Shown here piece by piece: positions 8,413 through 16,359 of a DNA stretch of 42,607 bases (position 1 is the first letter of the stretch; each line of letters opens with the position of its first letter). The stretch covers positions 1 through 42,607 of the forward strand of contig QHCE01000008.1 in the NCBI GenBank assembly GCA_003243955.1, written 5' to 3'. The notes under the pieces were generated by a model. The model had not been told where the DNA came from, ran no database searches, and saw only the letters and a program-made list of their open reading frames with translations. Origin of the DNA: Acidimicrobiales bacterium. GTDB taxonomy: Bacteria; Actinomycetota; Actinomycetes; Mycobacteriales; QHCE01. Both the position numbers and the translations under genes were made by a program.

Positions 8413-9272
8413 TGATCAATGGCGTGCAGCACAGGAGTGGACTCGATCACTCTGGTGAAACTCACTTTCTCGCTGGCGGCATTGAGCCCGACCAGACCCG
8501 CAAGCGCGATTAACATCCCTAGCCGATCGGTGTTGGCTGCCGCGGCCACACCCAGTAACGCACCCATCGCGTTGGCCCCAGCATCGCCCAGCATGGTCTG
8601 CTCCCCCAGATCTTCTGGCAGTAGCGCCGCGGCAGCACCGACTGCGCCAGCGGCCACCGCCGCACCCGGACCAGCAAGGGAGGTCCCCCCCAGAGCCAAC
8701 CCAGCCTTAATCGCCCGGCCCGGGCGAAGGTCGAGCAGATTCATCAGATTGGCTGTGCCCGAGACAACACCTGCCATTAGCAGGGCATCGAAAGGTTTAC
8801 GTTTGAGCACGATACCCGCAAGTAGTCCCACTCCCCCGATGGAGACAAGTTTGACCATTCCTGCGCTGATGCGGCCTTCCCGTAACGCACGAATATGGCC
8901 CTTGAATCCTTTGTAGCGCTTTTGCTCTGGGCGGTTTCCGACGATATCGTCATACAGCCCGGCGGCCCCGGCCCCCAGCCCAGCTATCGCGGCCGCGGTG
9001 GCAACCCTTCGATGCGGGGAGGCGAGCACCGCGGCAGCCGTAGCGGCTAGCGCAAACGCCGAACCCGAAGCTAGAGTCACAGTTTCGGCTCGATGATTGG
9101 TTCGAGTGAGCTCTTCCTGTACCGGTTTCGGTAGACCTTGGGCAGCCGCGAGCAGCCCGCGAGCAGCCGCGGCACTGGCGACAAACGCAACCGCAACCCG
9201 CCCAAGGTGGCTGCACATCCGCCATACACTCGGTTGATCACTACCCGCAACATCTCGATCGTGCCTTTTCAT
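8391..9272 (-). CDS. MraY/WecA-like polyprenyl-phosphate sugar-1-phosphate transferase homologue
   Basis: 293 aa from ATG 9272, chosen for the GGAGGAG just upstream (9275-9281); an upstream TTG at 9302 would lie inside a hairpin. About eight to nine hydrophobic segments. Signature residues of the polyprenyl-phosphate N-acetylhexosamine-1-phosphate transferase family are present in order: the Asp pair in GLYDDIVGN (about 108-109), the Asn/Asp segment GTANLMNLLDLRPGRA (about 173-186; compare N..NLTDGLDGLA), and MLGDAGANAMG (Asp about 230; compare GDxGS). No clear His-rich motif is seen, so the sugar specificity is unclear. Such enzymes start lipid-linked glycans on undecaprenyl phosphate or decaprenyl phosphate. 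Its position between steB and a MurJ-like flippase supports a lipid-linked glycan pathway. Confidence 0.75.
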   Translation of the reverse strand: MKRHDRDVAGSDQPSVWRMCSHLGRVAVAFVASAAAARGLLAAAQGLPKPVQEELTRTNHRAETVTLASGSAFALAATAAAVLASPHRRVATAAAIAGLGAGAAGLYDDIVGNRPEQKRYKGFKGHIRALREGRISAGMVKLVSIGGVGLLAGIVLKRKPFDALLMAGVVSGTANLMNLLDLRPGRAIKAGLALGGTSLAGPGAAVAAGAVGAAAALLPEDLGEQTMLGDAGANAMGALLGVAAAANTDRLGMLIALAGLVGLNAASEKVSFTRVIESTPVLHAIDQWGRRPA

Positions 9273-9292
9273 AACTCCTCCACTAAAGCTCC

Positions 9293-9323
9293 ATAGCGAC
9301 AACTTGTGTCAAGTTGTCGCTAT
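9293..9323 (-). repeat. perfect 13-bp inverted repeat between steB and the MraY-like gene
   Basis: ATAGCGACAACTT (9293-9305), a 5-nt loop, and AAGTTGTCGCTAT (9311-9323) pair perfectly. The element sits 1 nt after the steB stop (9325-9327) and 12 nt before the Shine-Dalgarno of the MraY-like gene. In the minus-strand transcript the stem is followed by GGAGC, not by a U-tract, so it is not a standard intrinsic terminator. It may act as an RNA processing or stability stem that separates the steAB part from the downstream glycan genes, or as an operator. Confidence 0.7.
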
Positions 9324-9324
9324 C

Positions 9325-10242
9325 TCAGGCGATCTTCGGGACTTGGCTAACGGCCCCGGCGCCAGTTCCGTAGTGGCCACTTCCGCCGGCGTACTGCTGT
9401 ACGAGCGCCATCGCTATGCCCAGCTGACCTTCGGCTCGGGACAGACCATCCACGGTGGAGACCGTATTTTTAGTCTCCCCGTTACTGCGCAGTGCCGCGA
9501 TCGGATTGGCACCACCCCCGGCAGATGGCGCCGCGGCGACCACGTTGCTATTCACACCACTAAAGGCCGCTACGGTCGTTACCGCGGTTTTGGTCTTATT
9601 GCCAGCATCTCGCTTAGTTGACGCGGATCCGAACAAAAACACGACTGAATCCGCTGTTCCGTCAATTTTCCCCTCCGGGGTAAGCATTCCCAGCTCAGTG
9701 AATGCTTGCAAAATGGTGGTACGAGTGTCTGTTGAAATCGCTGGTTTAGTCAGGACTGAGGCCAGCACGGTCGATGCGGTCACCGCTCCTTCACCATTAT
9801 TGGGAAGGTTAACTCCAGCCGGAACCCGGCGGCTCGCGAGGTCGTGCAGTACCTCATCGCTGGCGGGATCAAGATAGCGGTCGTTGAGGCGCAGGCTGCC
9901 GGTAATTCGCGCGCCACCAACCTGAAGCATGTTGATTACACCCTCGCGGTCTTTGCTGTCTGCCCCAAGCACACTGATCAACACAACAGATTTGTTCCGC
10001 AGCTTTCCATCTAGCACAGTAGGAGCAAGTTCACGGGTGTAGTTGCCATGTTGGTTCACGGCGGACTCCAGTTCGCCCACTTGGGCGCGCAGCTGGTCTT
10101 TAGATTTAGTCAGCGAAGAAACCCGGTCGTTGAGGTTGTTGAGTAGAGGCCCATTAAGCGCGGCGGTACCCAGCACAAGCCCGATGGCAAGCGCTAAGAA
10201 GACCGAGGTGAGTGAGACAACATGGTATCGAAAATTGATCAC
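9325..10242 (-). CDS. steB: SteB/MctB-family envelope protein
   Basis: 305 aa from GTG 10242, which overlaps the steA stop (GTGA) and yields the family N-terminus INFRYHVVSLTSVFLALAIG; 13 further upstream codons are open but do not belong. One membrane helix (about residues 9-28) is followed by a coiled coil (about 35-60, NDRVSSLTKSKDQLRAQVGEL) and an exported Ala/Val-rich domain. In M. tuberculosis the homologue Rv1698 (MctB) was described as a copper-related outer membrane protein; in Corynebacterium the SteA/SteB pair was linked to cell division and control of the RipA hydrolase. The steA-steB order and overlap support the division role. Both names are in use for the family. Confidence 0.85.
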   Translation of the reverse strand: MINFRYHVVSLTSVFLALAIGLVLGTAALNGPLLNNLNDRVSSLTKSKDQLRAQVGELESAVNQHGNYTRELAPTVLDGKLRNKSVVLISVLGADSKDREGVINMLQVGGARITGSLRLNDRYLDPASDEVLHDLASRRVPAGVNLPNNGEGAVTASTVLASVLTKPAISTDTRTTILQAFTELGMLTPEGKIDGTADSVVFLFGSASTKRDAGNKTKTAVTTVAAFSGVNSNVVAAAPSAGGGANPIAALRSNGETKNTVSTVDGLSRAEGQLGIAMALVQQYAGGSGHYGTGAGAVSQVPKIA

Positions 10243-11420
10243 GAAAACAGCCTTTGGATGCCAAACCATAGGTCGTGCCACCAGTCAGAGAAAACTTCGA
10301 GGTAGGCACGCCCTACGGAGGAGACGAAAAGCGCCGCGGTCAGCCCAGCCAGCGCGGCACCAATGAGAAACACCAGCGACCCCGTAGAGATCTGCTGATG
10401 GTAGAGCCGACTCACACCCTTTGCGTCAACCAATTTGCTACCCAAACGGAGTCGGGTTAGGAACGTCGAGGCCATACCGGAACGTCCCTTGTCCAGGAAC
10501 TCCACCAAGGTGGCATGAGTTCCCACGGCCACGATCAGCGTCGCGTTGTGCTCATCGGCAAGCAACATTGCGATGTCTTCGCTGGTGGCGGCGGCAGGAA
10601 ACGTCACCGAGTCCAGTCCCAGCAGCTCGATACGGCTCAACCCGGGAGCGCGACCATCCGGATAAGCATGCACCACAATCTCGGCACCGCAGCGCAGTGC
10701 GCCGTCGGAGACCGAATCCATATCCCCCACGATCATGTGCGGCGTGTATCCGAATTCCACAAGTGCGTCGGCTCCGCCGTCGACGCCGATCAGCACCGGA
10801 TCGAATTCTTTAATGTAGGGGCCCAGGACGTCGAGGTCTTCCCGATAGTCATAGCCGCGCACCACGATCAGACAGTGCCGACCGTCGAGTTTGGTGCGCA
10901 CAGCTGGTACACCGACACCATCGAGCAGGAGGTCACGCTCCCGCTTCATGTATTCCATGGTGTTGGCCGCGAATGCCTCCAGCTGGGTAGCCAGGCCAGC
11001 TTTGGCGTCGTTAGTTGCCTGTTCTAGCTTGGCCGAGTCATACGGTGTTCCCTTGGCTACGGGTTCATCCCCAAAATATAGGGTGTCTCCGTCTAGGCGG
11101 ACCTGCTGCCCTTCTTTGACCGCATCCATGACGTGCGGCCCCACCGCGTCAAGCAGCGGAATGCCAGCTCTGATGATTACGCCCGGCCCGAGGTTGGGGT
11201 ATCGGCCAGATATGCTGAGCGCGACGTTAACTACGGCGGCAACACCAGCAGCTACTAAAGCGTCACCAGCCACACGGTCTATATCGATGTGGTCAATGAT
11301 CGCGATATCGCCAGCTTCCAAACGCCCGGTGAGCCGTTTGGTGCGGCGATCAAGTCTCGCAGTGCCCACCACGCCGGATTTCCCGGCGGATCGGTTGCGG
11401 CGCAGGGTAAGCATTCCCAT
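10239..11420 (-). CDS. steA: SteA, division-associated protein with thiamine-pyrophosphokinase-like fold
   Basis: 393 aa from ATG 11420, the length of M. tuberculosis Rv1697; the frame stays open 56 codons further up but that part is out of family. An ATG at 11414 is the alternative. The N-terminal half contains the family block NVALSISGRYPNLGPGVII. The central part carries a TPK-like signature, VLIGVDGGADALVEFGY followed by HMIVGDMDS (about residues 220-250). A C-terminal membrane helix (about 350-372, SLVFLIGAALAGLTAALFV) anchors it. SteA is reported as a cytokinetic ring protein in corynebacteria and acts with SteB. No strong Shine-Dalgarno is seen, and a 183-nt gap to recN suggests its own promoter. 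Confidence 0.86.
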   Translation of the reverse strand: MGMLTLRRNRSAGKSGVVGTARLDRRTKRLTGRLEAGDIAIIDHIDIDRVAGDALVAAGVAAVVNVALSISGRYPNLGPGVIIRAGIPLLDAVGPHVMDAVKEGQQVRLDGDTLYFGDEPVAKGTPYDSAKLEQATNDAKAGLATQLEAFAANTMEYMKRERDLLLDGVGVPAVRTKLDGRHCLIVVRGYDYREDLDVLGPYIKEFDPVLIGVDGGADALVEFGYTPHMIVGDMDSVSDGALRCGAEIVVHAYPDGRAPGLSRIELLGLDSVTFPAAATSEDIAMLLADEHNATLIVAVGTHATLVEFLDKGRSGMASTFLTRLRLGSKLVDAKGVSRLYHQQISTGSLVFLIGAALAGLTAALFVSSVGRAYLEVFSDWWHDLWFGIQRLFS

Positions 11421-11603
11421 GGCTGTAGATTCTCGCACTCCCGGCCACGTTACTGCCGCAGGGTCGCGTTGCGGCGCGGCGCAAGGGTCACGACCGCACG
11501 TTCGCTCGACCCCTTTATGTCCACGAACTCGACAATCTTGCTGTTTTCGGCGCCAAAACTCGAATTTTTGTCGGGTATATGGACACAACTACACGGCATT
11601 ACG

Positions 11604-13400
11604 CTAGCCCGACTTTGCCGAGCTCGCCATCTGCAGGAGTTCTTCCGCATGAGCAATACCGGCCTCGGAATCTTCTAGGCCGGCTAGCATACGGGCAAGC
11701 TCTTTGGGGCGTTCAGCGTCGCTAAGCACGCGCAAACCACTAGTGGTGACAGACCCGTCGGCGTCCTTTACTACCACTACATGTTGGTCCGCGAAAGCCG
11801 CGACCTGCGGTAGGTGCGTAACGACCAGCACTTGATGACTGCGCGCTAACCGGGCCAACCGACGGCCTACCTCCACGGCGGCCTTACCGCCGACGCCGGC
11901 ATCCACCTCGTCAAAGACCATCGCACCCGGCGAGCTCACCCCGGCTAGCACCACCTCGACCGCGAGCATCACTCGGGAAAGCTCACCACCGGAAGCACCT
12001 CGGTGCAGCGGCAGCGCAGGCGCACCCACGTGCGGCGTGAGCAGCAGCTCTACCTCGTCAACGCCGTCAGTGCCCACGATCACGCGGCGGTCGTCGAGCA
12101 GCACGCCCGGCTGCTCGTGGCTGGCGTCTCGCTGCGACAGCTGCGCGCTCACCTGCGCGTGCGGCATAGCTAGCCCAACCAGCTCAGCGGTAACTTCTTC
12201 GCCAAAACGCTGCGCGGCCTGCTCGCGGGCTGCCGACAGGGAGGTGGCGGTTTTGGTCAGGGCAGCGTGGGCCGTATCGCAGCGAATCCGCAGTTCTGCG
12301 AGTGCGGATTCGGAGGTATCCAACTTTTCCAGCTGCACACGCGCATCTGCTGCCCAGGCCAACACGGCGGCGATACTGTTGCTGTCGCCGTCGTCGGATT
12401 GGCCGTAACTACGGATCAGCCGTCCCAACGCCGCTCTGCGCTCGTGCACTGCCGCCAGCCGAGCCGGATCGGCATCTAACGACTCGGGGTAGGAGGCAAG
12501 TTCGGCGGCGAGATCCGCGACCAGCGCGGCAAGCTCGTCGGCGCGTTGAGCATATCCGGTGAGGGCGGAATCAAATTGGGTGACCGAGTGCAGCTGTGTC
12601 CGCACCGCACCCAGCAGGGCAGCCCCATCCGGTTTGTCGTCGCTCCCGCCGGCCGGATCTCCTACCAACGCATGATGAGCGCGCAGCGTGGCCATGCGGA
12701 GTGCCTCCGCGTGTTCGAGACGACCCGATTCATCGCGGAGTTCGAGGTCTTCATCGGGTTGGGGTTCCACAGCGTCGATTTCGGCGAGTCCGCGGGCGAG
12801 CTGCTCGGCTTGCTCAACGCGCTGCCGAGCATGGATCGTCCAGTCGTCAAGTTCTGCGGCAAGCACGCGCCACTGGGAATACTGCTGACGGTGTTCGTTG
12901 CGGAGCGCAATTACGTCCGCGCCGGCGTATGCATCCAGTGCTGCCCGCTGCTGCGCTGGACGCAGCAGGTGCAGCTGCTGGGCTTGGCCATGCACCGTGA
13001 CCAGCTGTTCCCCCAGCTCCGCGAGGGTGCTCGCTGGAACGCTGCGTCCACCGGCATGGGCTCGCGAGCGCCCCTCGGCGTGGACGGTACGGGAGATGAT
13101 CAAGCTGCCGTCATCGTCGAGTTCCGCGCCAAGTAGGTCCAGCTGTTGATGTAGATCGGCCAACGCGGCTCCGCCATCGGCGGCTGCCGGAAGCTGAAGA
13201 CGCCCTTCTACCAACGCCCGGTCGCTTCCTGATCGGACCCGAGCAGCGTCGGGCTTACCGCCCAGCAGCAGACCTAAACCGGCAACCACCATGGTTTTAC
13301 CCGCCCCGGTTTCACCGGTGATCACCGTGAAACCCTCACACGGATCCAGCGCCGCGTCAGCAATGACGCCAAGGCCCTGGATGCGAATCTCAGACAGCAC
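11604..13400 (-). CDS. recN: RecN, DNA double-strand-break repair SMC-like ATPase
   Basis: 598 aa from GTG 13400, which gives the standard start LSEIRIQGLGVI; the open frame continues upstream into nadK but is not conserved in style. Walker A is TGETGAGKT (about residues 28-36), the central half is coiled coil (AEDA-rich helices, about 150-370), and the C-terminal ATPase half has the ABC signature GASGGELSRVMLA and Walker B VFDEVDAGVGG. RecN binds DNA ends and helps recombinational repair with RecA. GGAGGTGG (13415-13422) lies rather far from the GTG (14 nt). I found no LexA-type box next to it. The tlyA-nadK-recN order is standard for actinobacteria. Confidence 0.95.
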   Translation of the reverse strand: MLSEIRIQGLGVIADAALDPCEGFTVITGETGAGKTMVVAGLGLLLGGKPDAARVRSGSDRALVEGRLQLPAAADGGAALADLHQQLDLLGAELDDDGSLIISRTVHAEGRSRAHAGGRSVPASTLAELGEQLVTVHGQAQQLHLLRPAQQRAALDAYAGADVIALRNEHRQQYSQWRVLAAELDDWTIHARQRVEQAEQLARGLAEIDAVEPQPDEDLELRDESGRLEHAEALRMATLRAHHALVGDPAGGSDDKPDGAALLGAVRTQLHSVTQFDSALTGYAQRADELAALVADLAAELASYPESLDADPARLAAVHERRAALGRLIRSYGQSDDGDSNSIAAVLAWAADARVQLEKLDTSESALAELRIRCDTAHAALTKTATSLSAAREQAAQRFGEEVTAELVGLAMPHAQVSAQLSQRDASHEQPGVLLDDRRVIVGTDGVDEVELLLTPHVGAPALPLHRGASGGELSRVMLAVEVVLAGVSSPGAMVFDEVDAGVGGKAAVEVGRRLARLARSHQVLVVTHLPQVAAFADQHVVVVKDADGSVTTSGLRVLSDAERPKELARMLAGLEDSEAGIAHAEELLQMASSAKSG

Positions 13401-13410
13401 AACGCCGACG

Positions 13411-14364
13411 TTAACCACCTCCAGAGGTTTTAGTGGTAGTGACATTTTTATAGTCGCTTCCACTAGTGGTTGGTTCCACCGGATCTAATGGAGCGTCGCG
13501 GCGCCACCCAGTAACTGGAAGCTGAAACTTGGCGACCACACGTCGGGCGAAATCCGCCCGGCTCAGACCGGCTAGCAGCAGCGGTAGCTCGCCTCGCTTA
13601 ACGTGCACAACATCGCCGGCATACACGCTAAGGCTCCGCCTACCGTCACACACCAGCAGCGCATCACCCGCAACAGCGAGGCTGATTGTCGAGTCGGGGC
13701 TCACCACCAGCGGTCGACTAAACAGCGCATGTGCGGCGTTGGGCACCACGAGCAACGTTTGAGTATCGGGCCAGATTACTGGGCCACCTGCGGAGAACGC
13801 ATATGCCGTGGAGCCGGTGGGCGTGGCGCAGATGACTCCGTCGCAACCCCAGCGCGACACAGGTTGATCATCAACGCGCAACAGAACCTCGAGCATCCGG
13901 GAGTGCGTGGTGTGTTCCAGCGAGACTTCGTTCAACGCCCACTGACTGCTTGGCTGTGTCGGCATCTTATTTTGACGCTGTACCCGCACATCGAGGGTGA
14001 GTCGCTGCGCGGCGTGGTACTCGCGGCGCACTACCCGATCCAGCACCTCAGCGATGTCTTCGACTTCGGCGGTAGTGAGAAACCCCATGCGGCCAAAGTT
14101 CACGCCCAGTAACGGCACGCCTGCTGGGCGAGCCAGTTCGGCGGCTCGAAGTACCGTTCCATCTCCACCAAAAGCAAGCACAATTTCGGTTCCCAGAACA
14201 GCCGCCGTCACAGCCTGTACTGAGTCTATTGCCAGCTCAGCAGCTTCAGCCGAGCCAACATCGACCACGAATCCGGCGGCCATCAGGTGCTCAGCCGACC
14301 GACGCGCGTGCATGACCGCACTAGCTTTGCCAGTGTGAGCAACGAGTAGGACGCGCCTGGTCAT
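13411..14364 (-). CDS. nadK: NAD kinase
   Basis: 317 aa, ATG 14364 in an ATGA overlap with tlyA. NAD kinase makes NADP from NAD using ATP or polyphosphate. The catalytic GGDGT motif is at residues 66-70, followed by LLGVNFGRMGFLT, NEVSLEH near residue 145 and the STAYAFSAGGPV substrate loop. Length is normal for actinobacteria (about 300 aa); the last 25 or so residues after VTGWRRDAPL are a low-complexity polar tail. Its stop lies 10 nt upstream of the recN start. The symbol ppnK is used in mycobacteria. Confidence 0.95.
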   Translation of the reverse strand: MTRRVLLVAHTGKASAVMHARRSAEHLMAAGFVVDVGSAEAAELAIDSVQAVTAAVLGTEIVLAFGGDGTVLRAAELARPAGVPLLGVNFGRMGFLTTAEVEDIAEVLDRVVRREYHAAQRLTLDVRVQRQNKMPTQPSSQWALNEVSLEHTTHSRMLEVLLRVDDQPVSRWGCDGVICATPTGSTAYAFSAGGPVIWPDTQTLLVVPNAAHALFSRPLVVSPDSTISLAVAGDALLVCDGRRSLSVYAGDVVHVKRGELPLLLAGLSRADFARRVVAKFQLPVTGWRRDAPLDPVEPTTSGSDYKNVTTTKTSGGG

Positions 14365-15155
14365 GCCTGCACCATCTGAGCTACATCTACTTCCTGCAGT
14401 TCATCGGCGCCGTGCCGCAGCCAGAGGAAAAATTCTCGATTACCCGCTGGGCCAGGTAGCGGACTCGGCGCCATGCCCGCCACGCCCCACCCGTGTTCGG
14501 CAGCGCTGGCGGCAACGTCGAGCACCGCTTGGGCCCGTAGCGCCGGCTCGCGTACGACACCACCAGAACCGAGCTGATCCTTGCCGACCTCGAACTGTGG
14601 CTTCACCATAGGCAACACGTCACCACCGGGCTCAACGCAGTCGAACAACGCCGGCAGCACCAGCCGCAGCGAAATGAACGACAAGTCGGCCACCACCAGG
14701 GACACGCTCCCGCCGATCAACGTTGGGTTCAGGCTACGCACATTGGTGCGGTCCAATACGTGGACTCGCGAGTCGGTGCGCAGCTGCCAAGCGAGCTGGC
14801 CGTAGCCCACATCAACGGCTACGACTTCACTGGCGCCAGCCTCTAACAGTACCTGGGTGAAGCCGCCAGTAGACGCCCCCGCGTCCAGGCATCGCCTACC
14901 TCCAACGGTGAGACCTTTCGATAGAAACGTCCGCAGCGCCCCGGTGAGCTTATGCGCGCCGCGGGAGACCACTCGAGTACCGGAGTCGGCCCGGATGAGC
15001 ACTGGTGTGTCGGCATCCACCATGCTCGCCGATTTCTGCGCCACCTGACCGTTTACCTGTACCGAGCCTGCCTCTATCAACTCGTTAGCATGTTGCCTGG
15101 AACGCGCCATACGGCGACGCACCAGTTCCGCGTCTAGTCGAGCTCGGCGGGCCAC
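14361..15155 (-). CDS. tlyA: TlyA, 16S/23S rRNA 2'-O-methyltransferase
   Basis: 264 aa, GTG 15155. An S4 RNA-binding domain (residues 1-60, ARRARLDAELVRRRMARSR) precedes a Rossmann methyltransferase domain with SAM motif DAGASTGGFT (91-100), the catalytic Lys in SRGAHKL (K69) and VVADLSF and MVKPQFEVG later. In mycobacteria TlyA methylates ribose of C1409 (16S) and C1920 (23S), and its loss gives capreomycin/viomycin resistance. The 4-nt overlap with nadK and the 11-nt gap to the upstream small gene place it in the Rv1693-tlyA-nadK-recN operon. Confidence 0.95.
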   Translation of the reverse strand: MARRARLDAELVRRRMARSRQHANELIEAGSVQVNGQVAQKSASMVDADTPVLIRADSGTRVVSRGAHKLTGALRTFLSKGLTVGGRRCLDAGASTGGFTQVLLEAGASEVVAVDVGYGQLAWQLRTDSRVHVLDRTNVRSLNPTLIGGSVSLVVADLSFISLRLVLPALFDCVEPGGDVLPMVKPQFEVGKDQLGSGGVVREPALRAQAVLDVAASAAEHGWGVAGMAPSPLPGPAGNREFFLWLRHGADELQEVDVAQMVQA

Positions 15156-15166
15156 TGTTGGCCGTA

Positions 15167-15580
15167 CTATCGGATTCTAGCTGGAGCCGAGCCGGGTTGT
15201 GGCGCAGTAGAAGTTCCGGGCTCGTCAGCATCGGGGCTTGCGAAGTCGGCGGTATCTCCAGGATCTGTACCTCCAGAATCCGCTACAGCTCCCGAAGTAG
15301 CTGCACCTCCCAAAGTAGCTGCATCTTTCGAATTATCAGTGTCGATGGTTGCCAGCACGTCGCTAAGTGCGCGATGCACGCTTTCCAGGATCGGCACATG
15401 TTCGTTGATGGGCGTGCTGGATAATTGTTCGAGCACTCGGAGCTGGGCGTCCACGCGAGCGTCACCGGTAGACTCGGTTTCGGTAACGGTTTCGGTAACG
15501 GCAGCATTGCCGGCATAGGCCGCCGCCGGAACGGTTGTATCGATAGGCTGCTCGAGCTCGTCGGTGGGCTGCATATACAC
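15167..15580 (-). CDS. Rv1693-like small conserved protein with a long disordered tail
   Basis: 137 aa from GTG 15580 (an ATG two codons later, 15574, is equally possible; no clear ribosome site). The core at about residues 40-80 (DAQLRVLEQLSSTPINEH and then ILESVHRALSDVLATI) matches the pattern of the tiny protein that precedes tlyA in many actinobacteria, such as Rv1693. That homologue is only about 58 aa, so here the core is flanked by an N-terminal VTETVTETES stretch encoded by a 12-nt tandem duplication (about 15477-15500) and by 55 or so residues of Ala/Asp/Gly/Pro-rich tail. The function is unknown. It opens the operon. Confidence 0.7.
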   Translation of the reverse strand: MYMQPTDELEQPIDTTVPAAAYAGNAAVTETVTETESTGDARVDAQLRVLEQLSSTPINEHVPILESVHRALSDVLATIDTDNSKDAATLGGAATSGAVADSGGTDPGDTADFASPDADEPGTSTAPQPGSAPARIR

Positions 15581-15624
15581 ACGGTAGTAGAGGCATCCAT
15601 AGGGTTAGCGGGAAGGCGGCATAG

Positions 15625-15960
15625 GTGGCAACAATCCAACAATGCGAGGCAGCTCTAGAGTCCCTGGCGCAGCAGATGGCGACTTCAAGTCACGGCAAGA
15701 ATGCTAGCGGTTTCAAGCGCGCGGTCAGCTGTCAGATTCCGGATCTTGGAACAGGTTTTCGCGCTCAGCTTGCCGATGGAACTCTGCACGAGATTATCAA
15801 AGGCACCGATCCGGGGGCGCAGATCACGCTCACAGCGAGCAGCGACGATCTGGTGGCGATCACGAGCGGCGAACTAGGATTCACCACCGCATGGGCCACC
15901 GGCCGACTAAAGATCGACGCAAGTTTCTCAGACCTCATGCAGCTGCGGGCAATGTTGTAG
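15625..15960 (+). CDS. SCP2 sterol-carrier-like domain protein
   Basis: 111 aa, GTG 15625 with GGAAGG 8 nt upstream. The whole protein is a single SCP2-like fold: CQIPDLGTGFRAQLADG, then the diagnostic end AQITLTASSDDLVAITSGEL followed by TAWATGRLKIDASFSDLMQL. SCP2 domains have a hydrophobic cavity that binds lipids or acyl-CoA. Single-domain copies beside tlyA/HAD genes are common in actinobacteria; the binding partner is unknown. It is transcribed away from the Rv1693-like gene, with starts only 44 nt apart, so the two share a compact divergent promoter. Confidence 0.88.
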   Translation: MATIQQCEAALESLAQQMATSSHGKNASGFKRAVSCQIPDLGTGFRAQLADGTLHEIIKGTDPGAQITLTASSDDLVAITSGELGFTTAWATGRLKIDASFSDLMQLRAML

Positions 15961-15982
15961 AACAACACATTGCCCGCAGCAG

Positions 15983-16324
15983 CTACGCGGCGACGGCGCC
16001 AAAGTTTGCCGCTAACTCGTTGTTATGCGGCGCTGGGAGTTCGGCAGGTTCAGCGGTGAGCCGGAGGCGCAGGTGCAGTGCGTGGCCTAAACGATCGAGC
16101 ATGTCGAGACTAGGTGTGTGGCCGCCAGATTCCATGCGGGCTATAGCTGGTTGGGAAGTACCCATTCGACGCGCGAGTTCACTTTGGGTAATTCCTGCTT
16201 GCGTGCGAAGCACATAGGCGATGCGGGCTATCTCGAAACTCAGCGCTACTTCCTCGTACTCTTGGTGATACGTGTCGGGATCTTTCGGGGGATGTTTGGC
16301 TCGCAGCTCATCGATGTTAATCAC
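15983..16324 (-). CDS. orphan XRE-family antitoxin-like regulator (HigA type)
   Basis: 113 aa, GTG 16324 preceded by AGGAGG at about 8 nt. The first 40 residues are charged and helical (PPKDPDTYHQEYEEVALSFEIA), as in HigA-type antitoxins that follow a HigB toxin. The helix-turn-helix is clear in ITQSELARRMGTSQPAIARM (about 44-63), followed by PSLDMLDRLGHALHLRL. Normally a HigB/RelE-like toxin gene is directly upstream on the same strand; here that place is taken by an amidase gene 40 nt away. It therefore seems an orphan antitoxin or a stand-alone repressor. A 17-bp palindrome lies between its start and the amidase stop, a likely autoregulatory operator. Confidence 0.85.
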   Translation of the reverse strand: MINIDELRAKHPPKDPDTYHQEYEEVALSFEIARIAYVLRTQAGITQSELARRMGTSQPAIARMESGGHTPSLDMLDRLGHALHLRLRLTAEPAELPAPHNNELAANFGAVAA

Positions 16325-16342
16325 GACGATAACCTCCTCTCA

Positions 16343-16359
16343 AGGTAGGTGACCTGCCT
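16343..16359. promoter_or_regulatory. 17-bp palindrome, probable operator of the XRE regulator
   Basis: AGGTAGGTGACCTGCCT reads as an odd palindrome centred on 16351 with a single mismatched pair (T16346/G16356). It lies 18 nt upstream of the GTG of the XRE gene and just after the stop of the amidase gene. Dimeric XRE antitoxins bind such sites to repress themselves. Assignment is by position and symmetry only. Confidence 0.55.

Noticed and set aside
11460-11530. Possible LexA/SOS box between recN and steA (CGAAC/GTTCG-like pieces)
   Set aside because: The half sites do not have the 4-nt spacing of a mycobacterial LexA box, and recN starts 1.8 kb upstream of this place.
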